Assembly: GCF_001548475.1 (NCBI RefSeq)
Contig: NZ_LRUJ01000047.1
Coordinates: forward strand, 1 to 32,130
Source of the DNA: Bordetella hinzii LMG 13501
GTDB taxonomy: Bacteria > Pseudomonadota > Gammaproteobacteria > Burkholderiales > Burkholderiaceae_B
Direction of reading: 5' to 3'
DNA: 32,130 nt
In this document: positions 23,701 through 32,130 of the stretch, one piece after another
Position numbering within the stretch: the first letter of the stretch is position 1
Layout of the letters: each line of letters starts with the position of its first letter
Translations under genes and position numbers: made by a program
Notes under the pieces: model-generated
Seen by the model: only the letters and a program-made list of their open reading frames with translations
Database searches by the model: none
Told to the model about the DNA's origin: nothing

Positions 23701-24516
23701 ATGGCCAAGAATATGACGACAAAACACCGATTTCCTCCGATCGATGAGCGGCTCCTGCTGCAGTCCGTGTCGCGGGCGCTGGACGTGCTGGAAGTGTTCT
23801 CCCAGGATCCCGAACCCAAATCGCTGGGCGAGATCGCCGCGGCGGCCGGAATCAACAAGAGCGCGGCCCAGCGCATCAGCCAGACCTTGCTCAGCAGGGG
23901 CTATCTCGAACAGGCCGAACGCGGCGGCCTGACGCTGGGGCGCCAGTTCCTGGACCGGTCTTTCGACTACCTGCGGGCCAACCCGCTGATCGAAAAGGCC
24001 GTGCCCATCCTGAACGACTTGCGCAAGACGACGGGCGAACGTGTCGACCTCAGCCTCTTCGATGCCGAGCACGACAACCTGTCCGTCGTCTACGCCCTGC
24101 GCATGCAGAGCAAGCGCGAACGTTTCTACGCCACCCTGGCCGGCCGCCGCATGCCGTCCCTGGTGGCCACGGGCGGGCGGGCCTGCCTGGCGCTGCTGGA
24201 CGATGAGGTCATCCACGACATCATGGCCCATGCCGACCTCAAGCCCATCACGCCCAAGACGCGCCTCGAACCGGAGCGCATCTGGGAAAAAATCCGCGAG
24301 GCGCGGCGCGACGGCTATGCCTTCCAGGAAGAAGAAGCGCTCCTGGGAGAAGTCGCGCTGGCCGCCGCGATCCGCAACCACGCCGGCCAGCCGGTGGGGG
24401 CCGTGCACATCGCCGGCTCATTGAGCGAGTGGAGCTCGGAAGAGTTCCGCAAGCGGTTTTGCCCATTGGCGATCGAGGCCGCGCGTGCCTTGAGCGCCTG
24501 GAAATCGAATATCTAG
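23701..24516 (+). CDS. IclR-family transcriptional regulator
   Basis: 271 residues from the ATG at 23701 (a second in-frame ATG is four codons later). The N-terminal winged helix covers about residues 18-80: SVSRALDVLEVFSQDPEPKS, then LGEIAAAAGINKSAAQRISQ. The IclR effector domain follows, with RVDLSLFDAEHDNLSVVYAL, MPSLVATGGRACLALLDDEV, and REARRDGYAFQEEEALLGEV. Members bind a pathway acid and switch catabolic operons. It lies 134 bp after the ferredoxin gene and 89 bp before the amidase gene, on the same strand. The 15-bp palindrome in the divergent control region at 14965-14979 is of a type such proteins bind. Confidence 0.9.
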   Translation: MAKNMTTKHRFPPIDERLLLQSVSRALDVLEVFSQDPEPKSLGEIAAAAGINKSAAQRISQTLLSRGYLEQAERGGLTLGRQFLDRSFDYLRANPLIEKAVPILNDLRKTTGERVDLSLFDAEHDNLSVVYALRMQSKRERFYATLAGRRMPSLVATGGRACLALLDDEVIHDIMAHADLKPITPKTRLEPERIWEKIREARRDGYAFQEEEALLGEVALAAAIRNHAGQPVGAVHIAGSLSEWSSEEFRKRFCPLAIEAARALSAWKSNI

Positions 24517-24605
24517 CGGGCAGACCGCCGCCGCGCCGCGACGCCTGTTCGCGGCTTCTGTCGGTGAGCCTGTCCGCGCAAACGAAGATGCCGTAGGGGG
24601 CTTGC

Positions 24606-26048
24606 ATGACAGAAAACGAATACCAGCAACTGGATGGCGTGGCGCTGGCCGCCTTGCTCAAGCAAGGCGAGACCGATAGCGAAACGCTGATGAAGCACGC
24701 CATCGGGCTGGCCGGGACACGCGGCGCGGCGCTCAACGCCATCCGCTATCCGCGCTATGACGACGCGCTGCAATGGGCCCGACAATGGCAGCCCACCGGC
24801 CCCTTCGGCGGGATCCCCTTCCTCTTGAAGGATTCCAGCCTGGCCTCGCGGCGCCTGCCCATGAGCATAGGGTCGCAGCTGTTCAACGACACGGTAAGCA
24901 CCTTCGATGCCACCCTGACACAGCGCTTCGAACACGCCGGCTTCATTCCTTTCGCGCGCACCACCGTGCCCGAGCTGTGCATGGCGCCGACCACCGAGGC
25001 CGCCGTCAACGCCGGGCCCACGCTCAACCCCTGGGCCGAAGGACGTTCGGCCGGCGGCTCCAGCGGCGGCGCGGCCGCGGCCGTCGCCGCGCGCATCGTG
25101 CCCATCGCGCACGGCAGCGACGGCGGCGGGTCCATCCGCATCCCGGCGGCCTGCTGCGGCCTGGTGGGCCTGAAAGCCACGCGCGGCCGCGTCCCTACCG
25201 GGCCCACCAAGGGCGAGATCTGGGGCGGCATGGGCACCGACGGCGTGCTCAGCCGCAGCGTGCGCGACACCGCCGTGGCCATGGACGCGATCTGCGGGCG
25301 CGAACTCGGCGCGCCCTATGACTCCGCCGACCCGCGCCAGCCTTTTGCCCAGGCCGTCGAAGAAGCCCGCCGCAAACCGCTGCGCGTGGCCTTCTGGACC
25401 CGCGCCTGGAACGACATCCCCGTGGCGCCCGAATGCCTGGCCGGCGTGGAATACGCCGCCCGGCTGTGTCGCGACCTCGGCCACGAAGTCATCGAGGCCC
25501 AGCCGCCGGCGCTGGACTACGACCGCTTCTTCCAGCATCACGTGACCGTGCTCGTGTCCAACATCGCCGCCTCGGTCAATGCCAAGCTGGCCGCGCTCAA
25601 GCGTCCGCTGCGCCCGGAAGACCTCGAGCCCGCCATGCACGACGGCTATGAGCTGGGCCGCAAGGTCTCGGCCGAACAGTACATCGACGCGATCAACGGC
25701 TTCCATCACCTGGGCCGCATCCTGCAGACGGACATCGAGGCCTACGACCTCATCCTGACCCCCATGCTGACGCAACTGCCCGTGCCGCTGGGCTACCTCG
25801 CCATGCAGGGCGGCTTCGTCGACTTCCGGGCCCGCGTGGCGCGCTACGCGGCCTTCTCGGCCATCATGAACGGCTCGGGCCAGCCGGCCATCAGCATCCC
25901 GCTGCACTGGACCGACGAAGACATCCCCGTCGGGGTCCAGATCATGGGCCAGTTCGGGCGCGACGACCTGGTCCTGCGCCTGGCCGCCGAGCTCGAGCGC
26001 GCCGCGCCCTGGGCGCACCGCATGCCCGCGCGCTTCGCGACGCGCTGA
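24606..26048 (+). CDS. Amidase, amidase-signature family
   Basis: 480 residues, normal for the family, with GGGGG upstream of the ATG. The Ser-cisSer-Lys triad is visible: Lys75 in PFLLKDSS, Ser152 in GGSSGGAAAAV and nucleophile Ser176 in GSDGGGSIRIPAACCG. The C-terminal FSAIMNGSGQPAISIPLHWT and DIPVGVQIMG are typical. There is no signal peptide. The enzyme hydrolyses an amide to acid and ammonia (or amine); whether the substrate is a primary amide, an N-acyl compound or the product of the deacetylase-fold enzyme is unknown. It is the last gene of the rightward unit, after the IclR gene, and is convergent with the TauE/SafE permease. Confidence 0.9.
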   Translation: MTENEYQQLDGVALAALLKQGETDSETLMKHAIGLAGTRGAALNAIRYPRYDDALQWARQWQPTGPFGGIPFLLKDSSLASRRLPMSIGSQLFNDTVSTFDATLTQRFEHAGFIPFARTTVPELCMAPTTEAAVNAGPTLNPWAEGRSAGGSSGGAAAAVAARIVPIAHGSDGGGSIRIPAACCGLVGLKATRGRVPTGPTKGEIWGGMGTDGVLSRSVRDTAVAMDAICGRELGAPYDSADPRQPFAQAVEEARRKPLRVAFWTRAWNDIPVAPECLAGVEYAARLCRDLGHEVIEAQPPALDYDRFFQHHVTVLVSNIAASVNAKLAALKRPLRPEDLEPAMHDGYELGRKVSAEQYIDAINGFHHLGRILQTDIEAYDLILTPMLTQLPVPLGYLAMQGGFVDFRARVARYAAFSAIMNGSGQPAISIPLHWTDEDIPVGVQIMGQFGRDDLVLRLAAELERAAPWAHRMPARFATR

Positions 26049-26064
26049 CACGAAGGCGGGCCGG

Positions 26065-26082
26065 CCGGCGCCTACGCGCCGG
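26065..26082. terminator. GC hairpin between convergent amidase and permease genes
   Basis: CCGGCGC pairs perfectly with GCGCCGG around loop CTAC, 17 bp after the amidase stop. No T-tract follows. The remaining ~140 bp to the permease gene shows no gene and no other clear signal. Confidence 0.35.
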
Positions 26083-26225
26083 GTCCGTCCGGCATCGCGC
26101 GGCTCATGGGCCCCGTGACCGGCGTCAAAGGGATGCCCGCCCTTCGGGAGCCGGGATGGGAGGGGATTTGCCTGAGGGCGGCAGCGTCTTTCCCGTTTGG
26201 GACAACGCCACGCGGCCCACCCGTA

Positions 26226-26999
26226 TCAGACGCCCTTGCCGATCAGCAACAGCGCCAGCATCGACAGAAAGCCCAACAGCACATTGCGAAAAGCGCCTTC
26301 GCTGAGCAGGCCGCGCAGCTTTCTGCCCAGCATCATTCCCAGGGCCATGGGCGCCAAGGCCATCGCCGAATAGACCATTTCGGTCAGCCCCAGGCGCCCG
26401 TAGACCGCCAGCGAAGCGTAGAGCGGAATCATCCCGAACAGATAGATGATGCTGATGCCGCCGATAAAGGCTTCGCGGGGCAGGCGCAAGGCCAGCAGAT
26501 AGGTGATGATGAAGGGGCCGGTCATCGAGGACACGCCGCCCATGGCGCCGGCCAGCACCCCGACCAGCACGCCCAGCTTGCCTTCCCGCTGGGGCGGGAT
26601 GGCGCTGTCGGGCCGGTAGACCATCAGGATGACGGCGCACACCACCGAGCAGGCGACCAGCAGATTGAGCAGGTCCGTGGGCAGGGACAGGGCCAGGCGC
26701 ACCGAAACGATGGTGCTGATGCAGAGCGCGGCCGACAGGCCCCTGAATCGCCTGAGCGCGCGCTTGGGTTCCACCGCTTTGATGGCCTGCCAGAAATTGG
26801 ACGCCAGCACGGGGACCACCAGCAGGCTGATCGCGGTCAGGGGCGGCAGCACGAAGGACAGCATGGGCACGGCAACGAGAGGCAGGCCCACGCCCAGTGT
26901 TCCCTTGACGATGCCCGCGACGATGAAGGTGGCGGCGGCGACGGCAAGCAAAAGGTAGCCGGGCAATTCGGGGATTGTCCACGGCAAGGACATGTCCAT
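26226..26999 (-). CDS. TauE/SafE-family membrane permease
   Basis: 257 residues with about eight hydrophobic helices and the family pattern VAGIVKGTLGVGLPLVAVPM near the N-terminus, plus the repeated half with GVLAGAMGGVSSMTGPFIIT. Members move sulfite, sulfoacetate, other organic anions or, in some cases, aromatic acids across the inner membrane. The start is taken at 26999; an ATG two codons downstream is equally possible as neither has a clear ribosome binding site. It follows the MarR gene and the phthalate genes on the same strand. Since no classical phthalate major-facilitator permease is visible, it could carry phthalate or a product, which is inference. An AT-rich palindrome in its 115-bp leader suggests separate control by the MarR protein. 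Confidence 0.8.
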   Translation of the reverse strand: MDMSLPWTIPELPGYLLLAVAAATFIVAGIVKGTLGVGLPLVAVPMLSFVLPPLTAISLLVVPVLASNFWQAIKAVEPKRALRRFRGLSAALCISTIVSVRLALSLPTDLLNLLVACSVVCAVILMVYRPDSAIPPQREGKLGVLVGVLAGAMGGVSSMTGPFIITYLLALRLPREAFIGGISIIYLFGMIPLYASLAVYGRLGLTEMVYSAMALAPMALGMMLGRKLRGLLSEGAFRNVLLGFLSMLALLLIGKGV

Positions 27000-27051
27000 G
27001 AGGGTCTCGCGGGATGGCCGGTATCGGAACCTGATCCCGATGCCTGCGGAT

Positions 27052-27073
27052 TATTATTAGCGATCTAATAATA
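27052..27073. promoter_or_regulatory. Perfect 22-bp palindrome, candidate MarR operator
   Basis: TATTATTAG and CTAATAATA are perfect 9-bp arms around CGAT, in the 115-bp gap between the MarR gene and the TauE/SafE gene. The AT-rich sequence stands out from the surroundings, and TATTAT on the minus strand could serve as the -10 of the permease gene. MarR proteins typically bind AT-rich palindromes of about this length. No T-tract follows, so it is not a terminator. Confidence 0.55.
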
Positions 27074-27114
27074 TCAGCATCATGCGCGGCCGGCGAGACC
27101 CGCGATGCGGGGCC

Positions 27115-27660
27115 TCAGGCCGTCTCGCTTATCCGGCGCGACAGTTCGCGGGTCGAGGGCACCCGGCGCTCGGCATTTTCCATCGCGGCCTCGTCGTCGG
27201 CCATATTGGTGATGATGGTAAGCAGCACCTTGCGGGCCGTCTTGATCTCGGCGCTGCTCAGCCCGCGCGTGCCGATCGCGTTGATCTCTTCGGCCAGGGG
27301 GACCAGTTTTTTCTTCAGCGCGCGGCCATTGCGGGTCAGGAAGACGTGGACATTCTTGTTGTTGCCCGGCAGGTGCTTGCGCTCGATGTATCCCAGCGAC
27401 TCCATGGCCTTCATCGCCGAATAGGTGGTCGGCTCCATCACGCCGGCGCTTTCGCTGAGTTCGCGTTGCGTCAGGCCGTCTTGCTCCCACAGGATGCGCA
27501 GGAATGCCCAATGGCCGAAAGAGACATTGTGCTCGGCCAGCCGTGTCTGGAGCCCGCGCACCAAGGCGCGGGTGGCGTCCTTGATCAGGTGCGCGAGGCG
27601 GTCGTCGGGAACCGCTTCGCGCCAATGCTTGAGTACGGTCTGGGTCTCTTTGGATGTCAT
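27115..27660 (-). CDS. MarR-family transcriptional regulator
   Basis: 181 residues from the ATG at 27658-27660. The winged helix lies about residues 50-110: FGHWAFLRILWEQDGLTQRE, LSESAGVMEPTTYSAMKAME, then SLGYIERKHLPGNNKNVHVF and LTRNGRALKKKLVP. MarR regulators of catabolic clusters usually repress until an aromatic acid binds. It follows the dihydrodiol dehydrogenase gene by 73 bp on the same strand, so it may be read with the phthalate genes. The palindrome just downstream suggests it controls the permease gene; its effect on the main pathway promoter, off this window, cannot be seen. Confidence 0.9.
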   Translation of the reverse strand: MTSKETQTVLKHWREAVPDDRLAHLIKDATRALVRGLQTRLAEHNVSFGHWAFLRILWEQDGLTQRELSESAGVMEPTTYSAMKAMESLGYIERKHLPGNNKNVHVFLTRNGRALKKKLVPLAEEINAIGTRGLSSAEIKTARKVLLTIITNMADDEAAMENAERRVPSTRELSRRISETA

Positions 27661-27733
27661 ACGCGGCGTCGGCAGGGGCAGCTTGGCTCCTCGAAAATAT
27701 ACATCAAAGTCCGCGGCGAGAAGCCGGTGGACG

Positions 27734-28924
27734 CTATGCCTGGTGCGCCAGGCCGACGTCATGGCCGCCGCGGTCCGATGCCAGCATGGCCAGGCAGATC
27801 TCCAGCGTCCCCTTGGCCCATTGCCCATCGTGCAGACAGGGCTTGCCGAGATAGACCGCGTCGTGCAGCTCGTCGATGACCTCCAGGCGCGGCGCGGCCG
27901 GCGGACGCAGGGGCAAGAAGCGTCGCGCCTGGTCGCCGTAGACATGGATGCCATGGCTGGTCGGCCGCAGATCGGCGCCTTCGCAGGACACCAGGATGGA
28001 CCCGAAATGCTGGTGGACCAGGCCGGGCGGAGAGGCGCCGTAGTCGGCCGGCCTGGACACATAGGCCTTGCCGCCATAGGTGCCTTCGGCCTTGAGCTGG
28101 GCCTCCTGCCTTGCGGACACGGTGGCCAGCTTGCGCCTGGCCTGGCCATAGTCGTCCGCGCGCTTGGGGGCACCCATTTCGCCGACCCAGTCCATCCATT
28201 CATCGGAGTCGAAATGGCCGTATCCGTTGTAGTTCAACGAGGCATAGGCGCCGCCGTCGAACCACAAGAGCGCGCTGTACGCCCCTTCGGTCGGGCGCGC
28301 CGGATCCCAGTTGCCCAGCGCGCTGCGCAGGCTGAGCGCACGCCGGCCGGCCAGCAGGCGGACGATGTCGACCTGGTGCGCGGCCTGGCTGAAGACCGCT
28401 CCGCCGCCGGCGTCGGTGGCGAGTTCCTCGGGCCGCCGCGGCCGATAGAGGTAATCGGTATAGTTCAGCGCATGGATCATCTTGACCGCGCCGTACTCGC
28501 CGGACTCGATCAGCCGGCGGGTTTCGAGATAGGGGGTATCGAAGCTGTGGCAGTGCCCTATCACCAGATGCACCGAGGCGGCGCGGCAGGCCTCGATCAT
28601 CGCGTCGCATTCGTCAAGGCTCAGCGCCATCGGCTTTTCCACCAGCACATGCTTGCCATGCGCGGCCGCGATGCGCGTATGTTCGGCATGGCACTGGTGC
28701 GGGCTGGCGATATAGAGCGCCTGCACGCTCGGATCCGCCGCCAGGGCTTCTGGACTCTCATACACCGGACAGCCGAAGTCGGCGGCGAAGCGCTGCCGCG
28801 CCTCGGCGCGGGGATCGCAGGCCGCGACCAGCTTGACGCGCGGGTCGTTCAGGAACGTCGGCAGCATCAGCGTGAAGGCCCGGCCCAGCCCCACGATGCC
28901 CAGGCGCAGCAAGGGAAGTGTCAT
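27734..28924 (-). CDS. pht4: Phthalate 4,5-cis-dihydrodiol dehydrogenase (Gfo/Idh/MocA family)
   Basis: 396 residues of the Gfo/Idh/MocA oxidoreductase family: N-terminal NAD(P) fold [40 protein letters not shown], and the family Glu-Lys-Pro in [18 protein letters not shown]. The C-terminal domain has [18 protein letters not shown] with the conserved Gln/His-x3-Asp pattern. Its length and place between reductase and MarR genes in a phthalate cluster point to the Pht4/OphB step: oxidation of 4,5-dihydro-4,5-dihydroxyphthalate to 4,5-dihydroxyphthalate with NAD+. The assignment depends strongly on neighbours, as family members share folds but not substrates. It lies 19 bp after the reductase gene. 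Confidence 0.85.
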   Translation of the reverse strand: MTLPLLRLGIVGLGRAFTLMLPTFLNDPRVKLVAACDPRAEARQRFAADFGCPVYESPEALAADPSVQALYIASPHQCHAEHTRIAAAHGKHVLVEKPMALSLDECDAMIEACRAASVHLVIGHCHSFDTPYLETRRLIESGEYGAVKMIHALNYTDYLYRPRRPEELATDAGGGAVFSQAAHQVDIVRLLAGRRALSLRSALGNWDPARPTEGAYSALLWFDGGAYASLNYNGYGHFDSDEWMDWVGEMGAPKRADDYGQARRKLATVSARQEAQLKAEGTYGGKAYVSRPADYGASPPGLVHQHFGSILVSCEGADLRPTSHGIHVYGDQARRFLPLRPPAAPRLEVIDELHDAVYLGKPCLHDGQWAKGTLEICLAMLASDRGGHDVGLAHQA

Positions 28925-28943
28925 GGCAAAGGTATCCGCGGGG

Positions 28944-29915
28944 TCAAAGATCCAGGACCAGTTTTTCGCAGCTTGCGCGCGATACGCAGACCATGATCTG
29001 GGATGCCTGTTCTTCGGGCAGCAGCACCATGTCGCGATGATCGGCCGTGCCGGCCAGCATGCCGGTGCGGCATGAGCCGCAGGTGCCGCTCTCGCAAGAG
29101 AAGGCCACGCGCACGCCGGCCTCGCGCAGGACCGAGAGGATGGACCTGCCGACCGGGACCTCCAATGTCCGCCCCGAGGCTGCCAGCTCGACGCTGAACG
29201 GCCGGTCGTCGGGCCGCTTGCCCCCGCCTTCGAGAAAGCTCTCGAAGTGGATGCGGGCCGGCGACCAATGCCCCGACATGTCCCGTACCGCTTCCATCAG
29301 GCCCCTGGGCCCGCAGCAATAGACGTGGCCACGGTTGGGCTTTTCCAGCACGGGCCAGAGGTCGAAGGCGTTTTCGGGCCGGCCCTGGTCGTGGTGGATC
29401 TTCACATTGCCCTTGAGTTCCGGCGCGCCCAGCTCTTGCAGAAAGGCCGTGGTCTGCGCGGACTGGCTCAGGTAATAGAGCTTCCAGGGCGCGGGCGGCA
29501 GTTCGCCGAAAGAGCGGATCATGGAAAGTATCGGCGTGATGCCGATGCCCCCCGCAATGAAGGTCAGGCTGCCGGGATTGTCGACCAGCGCAAACGCATT
29601 GTCCGGCTCGGAGGTGGGCAGCACATCGCCTTCGCGCGCCTGGTCGACCAGGCTGACCGAGCCCCCCCGCCCCTGCGCATCCCGCTTGACGGTGATGACA
29701 TACCTGCCGCGTTCGGCCGGGTCATTGCACAAGGAGTACTTCCGCAGCTCGCCATTGGGCACACGGACCCTGACATGCGATCCCGCCGTAAAGGCTGGCA
29801 GGGGCGCGCCATCGTCGCGGGCGAGCTCGAAGGAACGGATCCCGACGGCCGCGTCGGTGATATTCACGATGCGCAGCGGCATCATATCGCCGGCCTCGTG
29901 AGCGGACTGATTCAT
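28944..29915 (-). CDS. pht2: Phthalate 4,5-dioxygenase reductase component
   Basis: 323 residues from MNQSAHEAG, preceded by CTGGAGA; an upstream TTG in frame is less likely. The domain order is that of phthalate dioxygenase reductase: an FMN-binding barrel with RKYSLCNDP (Arg-x-Tyr-Ser), an NAD domain with [18 protein letters not shown] and [13 protein letters not shown], and a C-terminal plant-type [2Fe-2S] domain with Cys ligands in [15 protein letters not shown] and a later Cys in MVCVSRA. It takes electrons from NADH and gives them to the Rieske oxygenase encoded two genes upstream. It is in line with the other pathway genes, 48 bp after the decarboxylase gene. Confidence 0.92.
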   Translation of the reverse strand: MNQSAHEAGDMMPLRIVNITDAAVGIRSFELARDDGAPLPAFTAGSHVRVRVPNGELRKYSLCNDPAERGRYVITVKRDAQGRGGSVSLVDQAREGDVLPTSEPDNAFALVDNPGSLTFIAGGIGITPILSMIRSFGELPPAPWKLYYLSQSAQTTAFLQELGAPELKGNVKIHHDQGRPENAFDLWPVLEKPNRGHVYCCGPRGLMEAVRDMSGHWSPARIHFESFLEGGGKRPDDRPFSVELAASGRTLEVPVGRSILSVLREAGVRVAFSCESGTCGSCRTGMLAGTADHRDMVLLPEEQASQIMVCVSRASCEKLVLDL

Positions 29916-29963
29916 GACTGTCTCCAGCAAATCCGACGGCGGGGAACCCGCCGTCGATACGGC

Positions 29964-30953
29964 TCAGATCTTGTAGGTTTCGTAGGTGCTGGGGTGGAAC
30001 AGTTCTTCCACGAGGACATGGCGCGCCGACAGCCCCTGGGCGTGGTGATGACGGGTGAATGCCTCGAGCGTCGCAAGACTGCCCGGCACGCCATACGACC
30101 AGTAATCCTCTCCCATGGTCTCGCGGGCCGCCTTGAGCTGCTCTTCGACAAAAGGCAGCGTCACCTTGGTGGCGGAGGTATCGGCCAGTTTCGCGAGGGC
30201 CGCCGCCTTGGATTGCTCGAACGCCTTGAGCAGCGCGCCCGGCAGCCAGGGCTGCTGCTCGGCCAGCGTCTTCCTGATGCCCACCACGTGCATGATCGGG
30301 AAAATGCCGGTGCGCCGGTAGTAGTCCTTGGCCACGGCGGTCGGGTCGTCGAATAGCCAACCCACATTCGGATTCGTACGGGCCTCGCCCGACGGGGCGC
30401 GGGGCGCCATGAAACCGTCGATCTCACCGCGATGCAACATCTCGGAGATCGTGGTGTCGGCCGGCGCGTCCACCATCTTGACGTCGGGCGGCAGCTGCAG
30501 CTTGATTTTCTCGGGGCGTCCCGGCTGGTCTATCCCGCCGCGCACCCAAGTGACGTCGCCCGGCTTGATGCCGTAGTCGTCCTGCAGCAGCGCGCGCGCC
30601 CAGACATTGGCGGTCAGCTGGTACTCCGGAATCCCGATGCGCTTGCCCCGCAGGTCTTCGGGCGACTTGATCCTGTCCTTGCGCACATAGATCGACGTAT
30701 GCCGGAACGCGCGGGACAGAAACACCGGAATCGCGATGTAAGGGCACTCGCCCCGCGAATGCTTCACCAGATAGCTGGAGAACGACAATTCGCTGACATC
30801 GAAGTCCTGGAAGCGGAAAGCGCGAAAGAACATCTCCTCGGGGCTGAGCAGCATGAAGGCCGGATCGACGCCGTCGATCTGCACCGCCCCGTCGTACAGC
30901 GCCCGGTTGCGGTCGTAATCGCCCATGGCGATAGAAAGTTTCAACTTGGCCAT
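29964..30953 (-). CDS. pht5: 4,5-dihydroxyphthalate decarboxylase
   Basis: 329 residues. The sequence matches the 4,5-dihydroxyphthalate decarboxylase family, which has a periplasmic-binding-protein-like fold but is a cytoplasmic enzyme: KLKLSIAMGDYDRNRALYDG at the start, EEMFFRAFRFQDFDVSELSF, RTSIY-like IYVRKDRIKSPEDLRGKRIG, and HRGEIDGFMAPRAPSGEA. It removes one carboxyl group to give protocatechuate. There is no signal peptide, consistent with an enzyme rather than a transporter component. GGAG precedes the ATG. It stands 15 bp after the oxygenase gene. Confidence 0.93.
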   Translation of the reverse strand: MAKLKLSIAMGDYDRNRALYDGAVQIDGVDPAFMLLSPEEMFFRAFRFQDFDVSELSFSSYLVKHSRGECPYIAIPVFLSRAFRHTSIYVRKDRIKSPEDLRGKRIGIPEYQLTANVWARALLQDDYGIKPGDVTWVRGGIDQPGRPEKIKLQLPPDVKMVDAPADTTISEMLHRGEIDGFMAPRAPSGEARTNPNVGWLFDDPTAVAKDYYRRTGIFPIMHVVGIRKTLAEQQPWLPGALLKAFEQSKAAALAKLADTSATKVTLPFVEEQLKAARETMGEDYWSYGVPGSLATLEAFTRHHHAQGLSARHVLVEELFHPSTYETYKI

Positions 30954-30968
30954 GACAATCTCCGGCGC

Positions 30969-32130
30969 TCAGGCAGTGGTTTGATAATTGGTTTCGAGTT
31001 CGGGGGCGGCGCCAGTCTCCCTGCCGACCGGCGCGGCCTGGAATTCCCGCCAATCGACGCTTTTCGGGACGATGGCCTGGAAGGCGCAGACGGATGCCGG
31101 GATGCGCTGTTCGGCGGTGCCGATGGCCGGCGCGCCTTGGGCGAAGGCCTGGACGGCTTCGAGCATCTGGCGGCGGAACTCCACGATGGCCAGGTCGCTG
31201 GCCCCGAGACGGTCATCGGATCGATTGGCGATCGGCCCCATGGTCACCCACATGGCGATGTCCTGGTTGGGAAAGCCCTTGATGCCGGTGAAATTGCCCG
31301 CCTTCATCGCCTGGCGGTCCTGCCAGAACCGGTTCTCCATGTTGCGCAGCGGCCGGTAGCGTTCGTCCAGGTCCCGGCCCACGCTGGCGCCCAGGAATTT
31401 GCGCCAGGTCTCCGTATCCGGCGTCGTTTCCCTGGCGCCCCATGCGATGAAGTAGAACACCGTGTTGGTGTCGTCCATGGGCACGTTGACGTTGGCGACG
31501 TTGTACAGATTGTTGGGCGGAATGAGGACGGTGCCCGGCGCGACGAATACCGTGGAGCGGATGTAGTCGTTCTGCGCGGCATTGGTGATGGGCCGCCGGA
31601 TCGCGGCATAGCGGAAGCCGTAAGGGGTGCGATGCACTTGCATGCGCGGCGCCTTGTCGGTGGACGGGCGCAGCCAGTTCTTGTCGGTGGCCTCGGCGCC
31701 GCCGACGCGGGCCGGCACGAAATCCGAAGAGTGCAGGCTCGAACTATGGGCCGAATCAATGGCGCCTTCGAGGATCTGCGCCCAATTGCACGGAACCAGC
31801 ACCTTGGCGATGCTGACCTTGGTGTCGCGCTCCGGCGCCCAGGACGGCGGGACGAACTCAGGCACCTGGTCCTGCGGACCCATGAAGGCCCAGACCATCC
31901 CGCCCCACTCCTGGACCTTGTACGCCTTGTGCTTGACCTTCTCCGCCATGCTGCTGGCGGCGGGCTCGGAGACCATTTCGATAACGGTGCCCTCGACGTC
32001 CATCTTCCAGCCGTGATAGAGGCAGCGCAGGCCACAATCCTCGTTCCGTCCGTAGACGAGCGAGACCCGCCGATGCGGACAGTATTCGTCCATCACGCCC
32101 ACGCGGCCTTCCGTGTCGCGGAACACCACC
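30969..32130 (-). CDS. pht3: Phthalate 4,5-dioxygenase, oxygenase subunit (5' end cut by window edge)
   Basis: 386 codons are visible; relatives are about 440-450 residues, so roughly 50-60 N-terminal residues lie beyond the window and the true start is not seen. In the visible part the Rieske motif is complete: Cys17-Pro-His19 and Cys36-Leu-Tyr-His39. The mononuclear iron site appears as EGAIDSAHSSSLHSSDF with Asp and two His. PNQDIAMWVTMGPIANRSDD in the C-terminal half is typical of the phthalate dioxygenase group. The enzyme adds O2 to phthalate to form the 4,5-cis-dihydrodiol, with electrons from the reductase. It is the first visible gene of the leftward pathway unit. Confidence 0.93.
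   Translation of the reverse strand, partial: VVFRDTEGRVGVMDEYCPHRRVSLVYGRNEDCGLRCLYHGWKMDVEGTVIEMVSEPAASSMAEKVKHKAYKVQEWGGMVWAFMGPQDQVPEFVPPSWAPERDTKVSIAKVLVPCNWAQILEGAIDSAHSSSLHSSDFVPARVGGAEATDKNWLRPSTDKAPRMQVHRTPYGFRYAAIRRPITNAAQNDYIRSTVFVAPGTVLIPPNNLYNVANVNVPMDDTNTVFYFIAWGARETTPDTETWRKFLGASVGRDLDERYRPLRNMENRFWQDRQAMKAGNFTGIKGFPNQDIAMWVTMGPIANRSDDRLGASDLAIVEFRRQMLEAVQAFAQGAPAIGTAEQRIPASVCAFQAIVPKSVDWREFQAAPVGRETGAAPELETNYQTTA

Noticed and set aside
29964-30953. Pht5-like protein as an ABC substrate-binding component
   Set aside because: The fold resembles binding proteins, but there is no signal peptide and the sequence and neighbours fit 4,5-dihydroxyphthalate decarboxylase.

Overview
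The window reads as a high-GC betaproteobacterial chromosome, most like Alcaligenaceae (Bordetella/Achromobacter type). This rests on GC-rich codon use, dense short-spaced operons and stacked catabolic clusters with branched-chain-amino-acid-type (Liv/HAAT) ABC transporters; the genus is inference. No rRNA, tRNA, IS element, phage gene or CRISPR array was seen. Almost everything is coding, and gene starts were re-chosen where a ribosome binding site or an ATGA overlap decides them.

Region 1 (1-4151, minus strand) is a compact five-gene unit: TusA-like protein, DsrE-family protein, four-helix membrane protein with a Cys-x2-Cys, a large exported protein with a C-terminal membrane anchor, and a second TusA-like protein cut by the window edge. 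A GntR/FCD regulator with two winged-helix domains lies upstream. It looks like a sulfur-relay or thiol/metal handling system joined to an envelope protein; I do not recognise it as a described system and rate it the best candidate for novelty.

Region 2 (4278-12469) starts with a short leader ORF coupled to an alpha/beta-hydrolase-fold protein whose nucleophile serine is replaced by Glu. Next come a TrmB-like regulator (minus) and a divergent plus-strand operon: substrate-binding protein, two permeases, two ATPases, nitrilase and haem aldoxime dehydratase. Together these would import a compound and convert aldoxime to nitrile to carboxylic acid. A perfect palindrome overlaps the start region of the regulator's promoter, and a degenerate copy overlaps the -35 of the operon.

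Region 3 (12543-26048) is a divergent pair of units around a 295-bp control region. Leftward are an Old Yellow Enzyme (YqjM type, lacking the usual active-site Cys) and a ferredoxin reductase. Rightward are a second complete Liv-type transporter with a Tat-type binding protein, two short-chain dehydrogenases, a polysaccharide-deacetylase-fold hydrolase, a CYP199-like cytochrome P450, its [2Fe-2S] ferredoxin, an IclR regulator and an amidase. The P450, ferredoxin and reductase make a full class I system split over the two units. The substrate is unknown; an aromatic acid carrying an amide/imide or ether group is a reasonable guess.

Region 4 (26226-32130, minus strand) is a phthalate 4,5-dioxygenase pathway: oxygenase (cut by the window end), 4,5-dihydroxyphthalate decarboxylase, dioxygenase reductase and dihydrodiol dehydrogenase, followed by a MarR regulator and a TauE/SafE-type permease. 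It would convert phthalate to protocatechuate.
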